Assembly: GCA_934167135.1 (NCBI GenBank)
Contig: CAKPKI010000043.1
Location: 1 to 12,661, forward strand
Direction of reading: 5' to 3'
DNA length: 12,661 bases
Origin: an uncultured Clostridia bacterium
GTDB taxonomy: Bacteria > Bacillota > Clostridia > TANB77 > CAG-508
The translations under genes were made by a program, and so were the position numbers. The notes beneath the pieces were generated by a model. That model was not told where the DNA came from. It worked only from the letters and a program-made list of their open reading frames with translations, and ran no database searches. The number at the start of each line of letters is the position of its first letter. Within the stretch, counting starts at the first letter, position 1. Below, piece by piece: positions 1-6,636 of the stretch.

Positions 1-1235
1 GTACGAGGATTGTCAGAGGTTATAAATGTAAAATCTGCTATTCTTCCAGATATTTCTCCCATAATTGGTCTTTTGCCTTTATCTCTATCTCCTCCACAGC
101 CAAATACAGAAATTACTTTTCCTCTTGTATAACTTTTTACTGCTGATAATATATTTTGCAAACTTTCTGGTGAATGTGCATAATCTATCATTATTGGTAT
201 TTCTTTTTTATTTGGTACCATTTCTGACCTACCAGGAACTTTAATTTCAGCTAATGCTTCTATTACTTTATCAGAAGAAATTCCTAATTTTTTTGCTACA
301 CATATAGCTACTAATGCATTATATACACTAAATCTTCCTGGAATATCTACTTTTACTCTTTCATTTCTATCAGAAACTTTTACTCTAAAGTCTACATATG
401 AGTTTGTTATTGTAATATCTTTAGCTAATACTTCACAATAATTATCTATACCATATGTCATTATTTTACTATCTGGAAATAATTTTGGCACTTTTGAAAC
501 TTGTATATCATCTACATTTATTATTCCATTATCACACATTTTGAACAATTTTAGTTTTGATTCAAAATAGTCTTTCATATCAGGATGTTCTTTTTCACTA
601 ATATGATCTTCTGAAAAGTTTGTAAATGCTACTATATCAAAAGCACAACCATCAACTCTATGAAGTTTTAAACTCTGTGATGATACTTCCATTACAACAT
701 ATTCTACTCCAGCTTCTACCATTTGTGAAAATATTTTTTGAAGTTCTATACTTTCTGGTGTTGTTCTACTGCTCTCTGAAATCATCTTTCCATTTATATA
801 TGTTGCAATAGTCCCTATTAATCCAACTTTATGTCCTGCTTTTTCTAAAATTTCTTTAATCATAAATGTTGTTGTTGTTTTTCCTTTTGTTCCTGTTACT
901 CCTATTAATTTAAACTTCCTTGATGGGTTTCCGTAAAAATTGCAACTACAAATTGCTAATGCCTCTCTTGTATCTTTTGCCATTATTAATGTTACATCTT
1001 CTGGTAGTTCTATTCCTTTTAAATCAGCACCTTCTTCTACCATTACAACTTTTGCTCCTGATTTTATTGCATCATTCACATATTTATGCCCATCTACACT
1101 AAATCCTTTTATTGCAATAAACATATCTCCTTCTTTTATATTTTTTGAGTTACTATCTAAATTATTAATTTCAATATCTAGATTTCCTTTTGCTTTTAAT
1201 CCTTCTAAACCTATTAATACTTTTTTTAATTCCAT
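1..1235 (-). CDS. murE: UDP-N-acetylmuramoyl-tripeptide synthetase MurE, 3' end cut by window
   Basis: Cytoplasmic Mur ligase that adds the third residue of the peptidoglycan stem peptide, using ATP, to UDP-MurNAc-L-Ala-D-Glu. My translation gives 411 codons, so about 70-80 C-terminal residues of a usual 480-500 are missing. Visible are the ATP loop GTKGKTTT (about residues 115-122), the MEVSSQSL segment (about 182-189), a lysine in FESKLKLF (K227) that aligns with the carbamylated lysine of the family, and YAHSPESL further on. The last whole codons read DNPR (408-411). In this family DNPR goes with meso-diaminopimelate as substrate, whereas lysine-type enzymes have DNPA-like versions. The ATG at 1233-1235 has AAGGAG at 1244-1249, eight bases away. 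It has its own promoter and is the only gene of its cell-wall cluster in view. Confidence 0.93.
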   Translation of the reverse strand, partial: MELKKVLIGLEGLKAKGNLDIEINNLDSNSKNIKEGDMFIAIKGFSVDGHKYVNDAIKSGAKVVMVEEGADLKGIELPEDVTLIMAKDTREALAICSCNFYGNPSRKFKLIGVTGTKGKTTTTFMIKEILEKAGHKVGLIGTIATYINGKMISESSRTTPESIELQKIFSQMVEAGVEYVVMEVSSQSLKLHRVDGCAFDIVAFTNFSEDHISEKEHPDMKDYFESKLKLFKMCDNGIINVDDIQVSKVPKLFPDSKIMTYGIDNYCEVLAKDITITNSYVDFRVKVSDRNERVKVDIPGRFSVYNALVAICVAKKLGISSDKVIEALAEIKVPGRSEMVPNKKEIPIMIDYAHSPESLQNILSAVKSYTRGKVISVFGCGGDRDKGKRPIMGEISGRIADFTFITSDNPR

Positions 1236-1257
1236 AACTTTCTCTCCTTCAATTTAT

Positions 1258-1270
1258 ACACTTTAAGTGT
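1258..1270. repeat. 13-bp palindrome in the murE leader
   Basis: ACACTT-T-AAGTGT is a perfect 6+1+6 inverted repeat between the murE promoter and its ribosome binding site. It could be a repressor operator or a tiny RNA hairpin, or chance in AT-rich DNA. No binding protein can be named from the sequence. Confidence 0.3.
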
Positions 1271-1316
1271 TCAATTATTTATTAAGATTGAAGCATTTGC
1301 TTGCAAACTTGCCTAC

Positions 1317-1345
1317 ATTATATAACTATTTTTTTTTTTTGTAAA
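1317..1345 (-). promoter_or_regulatory. sigma-A promoter of murE
   Basis: On the minus strand, a -35 box TTTACA (1340-1345) is followed after 17 bases by a perfect -10 box TATAAT (1317-1322). Transcription would start near 1310, giving a leader of about 75 bases before murE. The -35 box touches the T-rich tail of the upstream dps terminator, so termination and re-initiation are packed together. Confidence 0.7.
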
Positions 1346-1379
1346 TAAAAAATCACTTAATTATATTTATTAAGTGATT
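1346..1379 (-). terminator. rho-independent terminator after dps
   Basis: A perfect 10-bp stem (1351-1360 with 1370-1379, AATCACTTAA/TTAAGTGATT) closes a 9-base loop. On the minus strand it is followed by TTTTATTT. It lies about 30 bases past the dps stop and ends the rsmA-fmt-dps transcript. The stem is AT-rich, so it may be leaky. Confidence 0.75.
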
Positions 1380-1411
1380 CTGTTTTTTATGATTTATTTA
1401 TATAATGGTAT

Positions 1412-1852
1412 TTATTTGTTTAGGGCTGATTTTAACATCCATATTTTTTTTGAACAATCAGCTAAGTAATCATCCATAAGTGCTGATGTTCCATAACACT
1501 CTTTTTCTTCTGCAATTTGCTTTATTTGAATTACTTTTTGTTTTAATTCATCTAAATCATGAATTACATTTTCCATTATTTCTATGCTTTTTATTTTTTC
1601 ATTCTTTGCTTCTCTTATAATAGCATTTTCTGTAAAATCTTGCATTGTTCCTAATGGTTGATATCCTAGTGCTAAAATGTGTTCAGCTACTTCATCTATT
1701 TGTTCTCTTACCTTATCATAATATTCCTCTAATTTTTCATGTGTTGTAAAAAAACCTTTGCCAACTACATTCCAATGATAATTTTGTAATTTAATATTCA
1801 TTACTTCTAAATTACTTAGTAACTCATTTAATTTTTTTACTATTCCTTCCAT
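1412..1852 (-). CDS. dps: Dps-family ferritin-like DNA protection protein
   Basis: Small four-helix-bundle protein. Family members form 12-subunit shells that oxidise and store iron using peroxide and so protect DNA. It is 146 residues from the chosen start, the normal Dps size. The inter-subunit ferroxidase residues are present: H26 (in NYHWN), H38 (in TTHEKLEE), D53 and E57 (in QIDEVAEHIL), with the same 12/15/4 spacing as in Listeria Dps. The frame is open to an ATG at 1876, but that ATG has no Shine-Dalgarno sequence. The ATG at 1852 has GAGAGG six bases ahead and begins MEGIVKKL, so I prefer it. It sits 45 bases after fmt and before a terminator, so it is probably the last gene of the rsmA-fmt unit. 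I did not find a separate promoter for it; one inside the fmt end is possible. Confidence 0.9.
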   Translation of the reverse strand: MEGIVKKLNELLSNLEVMNIKLQNYHWNVVGKGFFTTHEKLEEYYDKVREQIDEVAEHILALGYQPLGTMQDFTENAIIREAKNEKIKSIEIMENVIHDLDELKQKVIQIKQIAEEKECYGTSALMDDYLADCSKKIWMLKSALNK

Positions 1853-1858
1853 AACATA

Positions 1859-1868
1859 CCTCTCTTTC
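1859..1868 (-). promoter_or_regulatory. ribosome binding site that decides the dps start
   Basis: GAAAGAGAGG on the minus strand, six bases before the ATG at 1850-1852. The upstream in-frame ATG at 1874-1876 has only AT-rich sequence before it. Confidence 0.6.
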
Positions 1869-1897
1869 AGGTACATTATTTACAAATTTATTATTTT

Positions 1898-2833
1898 TTA
1901 TTCAAAAATGCTTCCAACTTCAATTTTATTTCCTCTTAGGAAATCATAAATAGACATTCTTTTCGCATTTTCACCTTGTATTTCTAAAACTTTTATTGTT
2001 CCTTCTTTTGCTTTTATATATAAGCCTTCTTTACTATCTGCTTTTATTACAGTTCCAGCTTGAGCATTTTCCCTATCTTCTATTACATCAACTTTCCAAA
2101 TTTTGATTTTCTTTCCATCTAAGTATGAATATGTTCCCATTATTGGATTTAAACCTCTAACAAGATTCTTTATTTCTTTTGCAGTTTTACTTTTCCAATC
2201 TATTTTTGATATTTCTTTATTTAACATTGGTGCTATAGAAAAAATTTCTCCCTGAGGAATTCTTTCTGCTGTTTTATTTTCTATTTGTTCTAGTGTTTTT
2301 ACTAAAAGATTTGCGCCCATTTTTGATAGTCTTTCCCATAACTCACCTGTTGTTTCATCTTCTCCTATTTCGGTTTCTTCTTTTAATATCATATCTCCTG
2401 TATCCATTCCAATGTCCATATACATTGTCGTTACCCCTGTTGTTTTTTCTCCGTTTATAATAGCCCATTGAATTGGAGCTGAACCTCTATATTTAGGCAA
2501 TAAAGAGCCATGTACATTTATGCAACCCAATTTAGGTATTTCTAATATTTCTTTTGGCAAGATTTTTCCATATGCAACTACACATATAACATCTGGCTCT
2601 AATTTTTTTATTTCATCTATAAATTCTACATTGTTTTTGACTTTTTCTGGCTGATATATTTTTAATTCTTTTGATAATGCAAATTCTTTTACTGGTGAAT
2701 ATACTAATTTCATTCCCCTTCCTTTTGGTCTATCTGGATTTGTTACCACCGCCAAAATTTCATTTTTTGCATTATATATTGCTTCTAAAGATTCTTTTGC
2801 AAAATCAGGTGTTCCCATAAATACAATTTTCAT
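1898..2833 (-). CDS. fmt: Methionyl-tRNA formyltransferase
   Basis: Transfers a formyl group from 10-formyl-tetrahydrofolate to the amino group of Met-tRNA(fMet), preparing the bacterial initiator tRNA. The 311-residue length is typical. The N-terminal catalytic domain begins MKIVFMGTPDFA. The catalytic trio is intact, with the same numbering as the E. coli enzyme: N106 and H108 in INVHGSLLP, and D144 in MDIGMDTGD. The loop DRPKGRG (about 34-40) and the C-terminal tRNA-binding barrel (about 205-311) are present. It begins 2 bases after the rsmA stop, and its Shine-Dalgarno sequence GGAAAGGAAA lies inside the last rsmA codons, so the two genes are almost surely translationally coupled. In many Firmicutes fmt sits with def and rsmB; here it follows rsmA instead. 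Confidence 0.96.
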   Translation of the reverse strand: MKIVFMGTPDFAKESLEAIYNAKNEILAVVTNPDRPKGRGMKLVYSPVKEFALSKELKIYQPEKVKNNVEFIDEIKKLEPDVICVVAYGKILPKEILEIPKLGCINVHGSLLPKYRGSAPIQWAIINGEKTTGVTTMYMDIGMDTGDMILKEETEIGEDETTGELWERLSKMGANLLVKTLEQIENKTAERIPQGEIFSIAPMLNKEISKIDWKSKTAKEIKNLVRGLNPIMGTYSYLDGKKIKIWKVDVIEDRENAQAGTVIKADSKEGLYIKAKEGTIKVLEIQGENAKRMSIYDFLRGNKIEVGSIFE

Positions 2834-2835
2834 TT

Positions 2836-3699
2836 TTATTTCCTTTCCATTATTATTTTTGATATATTAGCAAAGTCTTGAATTGATAATTCTTCTGCTC
2901 TAATGTTTTCTTTTAAATTTAAAGTTTTTAATATTTTTATTCCTTCTTCCTTATTTATAAATACTTTCGTATTTGTTAATGCATTTAATAATGTTTTTCT
3001 TCTTTGCATAAATGCACTTTTTATTATCATGAACATTACCTTTGTATTTTCTATATCTACTGCTGGTTTGCTACGCAAATTCAACTTAATAACTTCTGAT
3101 GTCACTTCTGGCTCTGGAATAAATGAACTATTAGGTACTTCCATTATCTTTTCTGATTTACAATAATAATATACTGTATGTGTTATTGCTCCTGTATTTT
3201 TTCCTCCAGGTATTTCTATTAATCTATCTGCCACTTCTTTTTGTATCATTACTGTTATACTTTTTATATCAAGTTTTTCTTCAAGTAATTTCATTATTAT
3301 CGGTGTAGTTATATAATATGGTAAATTAGCCACAACTTTTACATTTTTGATTTTTCCTTCTTTTTTATTTTGGCTAATAATTTCATTTAAATTTACTTTT
3401 AGTATATCTGCATTTATTAATTCAAAATTATCATATTGACTGAATCTAGCTTGTAAAATTTTTATCATTTTAGTATCTAGTTCTACACATAGTACCTTTC
3501 CTGCTTTTTCTAACAGATATTTAGTTAAAGTTCCTAATCCTGGACCTATTTCTATAATCATATCTTCTTTTGATATTTCACTACTACTTACAATATTTTC
3601 TACAACTTCATTGTTGATTAAAAAATTTTGTCCTAGACTTTTATTTGCTTTTATATTATATTTTTTCATTATGCTTTTTGTTTCTTCTAATATATCCAT
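2836..3699 (-). CDS. rsmA: 16S rRNA dimethyladenosine transferase RsmA (KsgA)
   Basis: Uses S-adenosylmethionine to dimethylate the two adjacent adenines in the terminal helix of 16S rRNA, a late check in 30S assembly. It is 287 residues from the chosen start. Seen in order: SLGQNFL near the N-terminus, the SAM-binding motif EIGPGLG (about 50-56), VELD (about 72-75), the catalytic NLPYY (about 125-129), and a C-terminal helical domain with FMQRRKTLLNAL. The frame continues up to an ATG at 3715-3717, but the promoter places the transcript start at about 3716, so that codon is at or before the 5' end of the RNA. The ATG at 3697-3699 has AAAGGA nine bases ahead and is the likely start. First gene of an rsmA-fmt-dps unit. 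Confidence 0.95.
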   Translation of the reverse strand: MDILEETKSIMKKYNIKANKSLGQNFLINNEVVENIVSSSEISKEDMIIEIGPGLGTLTKYLLEKAGKVLCVELDTKMIKILQARFSQYDNFELINADILKVNLNEIISQNKKEGKIKNVKVVANLPYYITTPIIMKLLEEKLDIKSITVMIQKEVADRLIEIPGGKNTGAITHTVYYYCKSEKIMEVPNSSFIPEPEVTSEVIKLNLRSKPAVDIENTKVMFMIIKSAFMQRRKTLLNALTNTKVFINKEEGIKILKTLNLKENIRAEELSIQDFANISKIIMERK

Positions 3700-3722
3700 A
3701 TTTGCCGTTCCTTTCATTGCAT

Positions 3723-3752
3723 ATTATACTCAAAATATCAACTTTTTGTCAA
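3723..3752 (-). promoter_or_regulatory. consensus sigma-A promoter of rsmA-fmt-dps
   Basis: Minus strand: a perfect -35 TTGACA (3747-3752), an 18-base spacer, and a perfect -10 TATAAT (3723-3728). The start point falls near 3716, giving a leader of only about 17 bases. The -35 box begins 2 bases after the yraN stop codon, with no terminator between, so upstream read-through may add to its output. Confidence 0.85.
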
Positions 3753-3754
3753 GT

Positions 3755-4108
3755 TTACTGTATTGCTCCTTCTATATGATTTATCTTACATTTTCCATTT
3801 TTTATAATAATTTCAATTACATCAAACCTTAATTCACATTTATAAAGTTTGTTTTGATGAATAAAAACATTGGCAGTTTTTATCATATGTTGTTTTTTTG
3901 TTTTATTGACAGATATAGAAGGTAATCCATATTGTAAATTAGTTCTTGTTTTAACTTCTACAAATACTATACAATTTTCTAGTTTGGCTATAATATCCAA
4001 TTCTCCTCTACGTGTATAAAAGTTTGTTTCTAATATTTCGTAACCTTTATTTATTAGATAACCTTGTGCAATTTTTTCTCCTATAATTCCAAATTTTCTT
4101 TTATTCAT
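3755..4108 (-). CDS. yraN: YraN family (UPF0102) endonuclease-fold protein
   Basis: A 117-residue protein of the UPF0102 family, which has a restriction-endonuclease-like fold and no firmly known role; a DNA-processing job is inferred from the fold and from its usual neighbours. The conserved core is complete: GE near the N-terminus (E11), RRGELDII with D38, and VFVEVKTR with E51 and K53, the PD-(D/E)XK pattern. The length is normal. It starts 12 bases after the dprA stop with AAAGGAG four bases ahead of the ATG, so it belongs to the comM-dprA operon. Its place next to dprA and comM is recurrent in bacteria and supports a link with incoming or damaged DNA. Confidence 0.9.
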   Translation of the reverse strand: MNKRKFGIIGEKIAQGYLINKGYEILETNFYTRRGELDIIAKLENCIVFVEVKTRTNLQYGLPSISVNKTKKQHMIKTANVFIHQNKLYKCELRFDVIEIIIKNGKCKINHIEGAIQ

Positions 4109-4120
4109 TATTCTCCTTTC

Positions 4121-5005
4121 TTATTTCTTTTTTATAAATCTTTTACCTGGTAGTTCTATAATTTTTTCATTTAGTTGTAATAACATTAACTTATAATTAA
4201 CATCACCTATTGATAACTTAGTTTGTAGAGAAATAGAATTTACATCTATAGGAATATCACTAATTTTACTATATACATCTATTAGTTCAGGAGATATGTC
4301 TAAATATAACTCTTTATCTTTTACTTTTTTCTTTTTAAATTCAAATTCTGGATTTTTTTGATTAATTTCTTTTATAATATCTTCTGCACAGGTAACTAAT
4401 TTAGCTCCTTTTTGAATAAGTTGATTTGTTGTTTTTCCTTTTATGTTCTCTAAACTGCTTGGAACACAAAACAAACATCTATCATTTTCAATTGTATATC
4501 TTGCAGTAACACTTGTACCGCTTCTATATCCAGCCTCTATTACTAGAGTTCCTATGCTTAAACCTGCCACAATTCTATTTCTTTCTAGAAATTTGTTAGA
4601 ATTTGCACTCACATCATTTTCATATTCTGAAATTATGGCTCCATTATTTTTTAGTATATAATCAACTAGTTTTCTATTAGTAGCTTTGGATATATTTTTC
4701 AATCCAGATGGTAAAACTGCTATTGTTTTGCCAGAATTCATTAAACATGTTTGATGTGCTATACTATCTATTCCATAAGCTAATCCACTAATTATATTTA
4801 TATTGTATTCTACTAATTCCTTGGTAAATTTTTTGCATACTTTTTCACCATAAATAGTATTAGTTCTTGAACCAATAACTGCTATTCCAATTTCATTTAA
4901 ACAATCTATATTTCCTATTGCATATAATCGTGAAGGTGGATTTTTTATATCTTTTAATCTTTGTGGATATTTCTTATCTACATATTCAATTAACATTATT
5001 TCCAT
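4121..5005 (-). CDS. dprA: DNA processing protein DprA (Smf), short N-terminus
   Basis: Binds incoming single-stranded DNA during transformation and loads RecA. The Rossmann core is clear: YPQRLKDIKNPPSRLYAIG (about 13-31), VIGSR (43-47), SGLAYGID (73-80), ERNRIVAGLS (141-150) and GYRSGTSVTAR (159-169). A C-terminal winged-helix segment follows (about 235-294). At 294 residues it is shorter than the roughly 360 of many DprA proteins, because the N-terminal helix-hairpin-helix/SAM-like region is absent. The start ATG (5003-5005) has GAGGAG eight bases ahead and overlaps the comM end by 10 bases. A second ATG at 4994-4996 overlaps the comM stop as TAATG but is farther from that site. Co-translation with comM is likely. 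Many non-competent bacteria keep dprA, so competence is not proven. Confidence 0.94.
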   Translation of the reverse strand: MEIMLIEYVDKKYPQRLKDIKNPPSRLYAIGNIDCLNEIGIAVIGSRTNTIYGEKVCKKFTKELVEYNINIISGLAYGIDSIAHQTCLMNSGKTIAVLPSGLKNISKATNRKLVDYILKNNGAIISEYENDVSANSNKFLERNRIVAGLSIGTLVIEAGYRSGTSVTARYTIENDRCLFCVPSSLENIKGKTTNQLIQKGAKLVTCAEDIIKEINQKNPEFEFKKKKVKDKELYLDISPELIDVYSKISDIPIDVNSISLQTKLSIGDVNYKLMLLQLNEKIIELPGKRFIKKK

Positions 5006-6546
5006 ATTTCATTCTCCTCTTTTGGAGAAAATTTATCTAAGCACCTATATTGAATTGCTTCTGCTATATGCTTAATTTCTATATTCTCTTTAGAGTCAAT
5101 ATCTGCTATTGTTCTTGCTACTTTTAGAATCTTTTCATATGCTCTTACACTAAGCTTAAATTTCTCAAATGCCTTTTGTAATAATTCTTCACTTTTTATA
5201 TCAAGTTTACAATATTCTGCTATCATTTTTGTAGTCATTTCCGCATTTGAATATATTTTGTATTTTTCATATCTTTTTAGTTGTATTTGTCTAGCTAAAT
5301 TTACTCTTTTTCTAATAATTTCTGAATTTTCTACATTAGTTTTTTCCTTAATTTTTTTATATTTAGGTCTTTGCACTTGGATTTGAATATCAATTCTATC
5401 TAATAGTGGACCACTAATCTTTCTTATATATCTATGTATTTCTTGCTCTGTACATTTGCATTCTTTCTCTTCATCTCCATAAAAGCCACATGGGCAAGGA
5501 TTCATACTTGCAACAAACATAAAATTACAAGGATATCTATAATTTCCACTAAGTCTATTTATAATAATTTCTTTATTTTCTAGTGGTTCCCTTAATGATT
5601 CTAATATATTTCTATTAAATTCTGTTAATTCATCCAAAAATAGTACTCCTCCATGTGCTAAGCTTATTTCTCCTGGTCGTGGTATTTTACCTCCTCCTAT
5701 CATTGTACTTATAGGAACAGTATGATGAGGCATTCTAAATGGTCTTTTCATTATAATTCCATCTCTTTCTAATACTCCTGAAATACTATGTATCTTTGTA
5801 ATTTCCATAGCTTCATTCATTGTTAATTGTGGTAAAATTGTTGTTAATCTTTTTGCCATCATTGTTTTTCCTGAACCAGGGCTTCCTATCATTAAACAAT
5901 TATGTCCTCCTGCAGCAGTAATTTCTAATGCTCTTTTTACATTTTCTTGTCCCTTGACTTCTGAAAAGTCTATATTATAATTTTCTTCTAGTTTAGTATT
6001 TTGGGCACAAAATCTATCTATTTTACATTCTTTATTTAAATATCTGATTACTTCTTCTATATTTGAAACTGGTATAATATCAAGTTCTGAAATGACAGAA
6101 GCTTCATTAGCATTTGATTTTGGCAATATTACTGTTTTTATTCCAAGTTCTTTTGCCTCAATACATATTGGAAGTACTCCATTTATTCTATTAATTTTTC
6201 CATCTAAAGAAAGTTCTCCTATAAAAATAGTATTAGCAAATTCACCTATACCTGTTTGTTTTATACACCCCATTGCAGTTAATATTCCTATAGCCATTGC
6301 CAAATCAAAACTGCTTCCTTCTTTTTTTATATTAGCTGGTGCTAGATTAATTAGTATTCTTTTATTTGGAAATTCTATTTTTGAATTTTTTATTGCCGTT
6401 TTTACTCTTTTTTTGGCTTCTTTTACTGTTATATCTGGCAATCCAACTATATCAAACTCTGGTAATCCATTACTAATATCTGTTTGAATTTCTATTAAAC
6501 TTCCATCTAATCCATTTAATACTATTGATTTTATTTTTGATAACAT
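4996..6546 (-). CDS. comM: YifB/ComM-family Mg-chelatase-like AAA+ ATPase
   Basis: AAA+ protein of the ComM/YifB family. In Gram-negative bacteria ComM is a hexameric helicase that promotes branch migration during transformation; the role in Firmicutes is less certain. It is 516 residues, the full family length. Order: N-terminal Lon-protease-like (ChlI) domain (about 1-170), Walker A GSPGSGKT (221-228), Walker B VLFLDE (301-306), the sensor stretch ASMNPCPCG (346-354) with a likely zinc site from C351, C353, C363 and C365, LLDRID (381-386), and a C-terminal Mg-chelatase domain (about 415-510). GGGAGGG lies five bases before the ATG. First gene of comM-dprA-yraN. Confidence 0.94.
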   Translation of the reverse strand: MLSKIKSIVLNGLDGSLIEIQTDISNGLPEFDIVGLPDITVKEAKKRVKTAIKNSKIEFPNKRILINLAPANIKKEGSSFDLAMAIGILTAMGCIKQTGIGEFANTIFIGELSLDGKINRINGVLPICIEAKELGIKTVILPKSNANEASVISELDIIPVSNIEEVIRYLNKECKIDRFCAQNTKLEENYNIDFSEVKGQENVKRALEITAAGGHNCLMIGSPGSGKTMMAKRLTTILPQLTMNEAMEITKIHSISGVLERDGIIMKRPFRMPHHTVPISTMIGGGKIPRPGEISLAHGGVLFLDELTEFNRNILESLREPLENKEIIINRLSGNYRYPCNFMFVASMNPCPCGFYGDEEKECKCTEQEIHRYIRKISGPLLDRIDIQIQVQRPKYKKIKEKTNVENSEIIRKRVNLARQIQLKRYEKYKIYSNAEMTTKMIAEYCKLDIKSEELLQKAFEKFKLSVRAYEKILKVARTIADIDSKENIEIKHIAEAIQYRCLDKFSPKEENEIWK

Positions 6547-6636
6547 GTTTTCCCTCCCAAAATTTAAGTTTTTTATTGATTTTTATATAGTTTTATTATA
6601 AAATATATTAAAATTTTACAAAAGAATGGTGATAAT
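6547..6636. promoter_or_regulatory. divergent promoter region between comM and the PBP gene
   Basis: 90 bases of extremely AT-rich DNA. For comM, a minus-strand TATAAT lies at 6595-6600, with only weak -35 candidates (TTGTAA at 6616-6621, spacer 15). For the PBP gene, a plus-strand TATAAA at 6597-6602 has TTGATT at 6576-6581 (spacer 15). The two -10 candidates overlap, so the promoters may compete. Exact boxes are uncertain. Confidence 0.4.
6628..6633 (+). promoter_or_regulatory. unusual ribosome binding site of the PBP gene
   Basis: GGTGAT stands three bases before the ATG at 6637. It pairs with the ATCACC part of the 16S rRNA tail rather than the usual CCTCC part. Aligned to the full complement AGGAGGTGATC, the spacing is normal (seven bases after the GG). 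Confidence 0.55.

Noticed and set aside
940..1266. Plus-strand open frame opposite murE
   Set aside because: It is a mirror of the well-supported murE coding sequence, with low-complexity residues and no ribosome binding site.
1236..1411. WalR-type tandem TGTWAH sites near the cell-wall promoters
   Set aside because: I looked around the murE and PBP promoters and found single half-sites only, not the pair with 5-base spacing.
6092..6487. 131-codon plus-strand frame opposite comM
   Set aside because: It lies entirely inside the conserved N-terminal domain of ComM on the other strand; no independent support.
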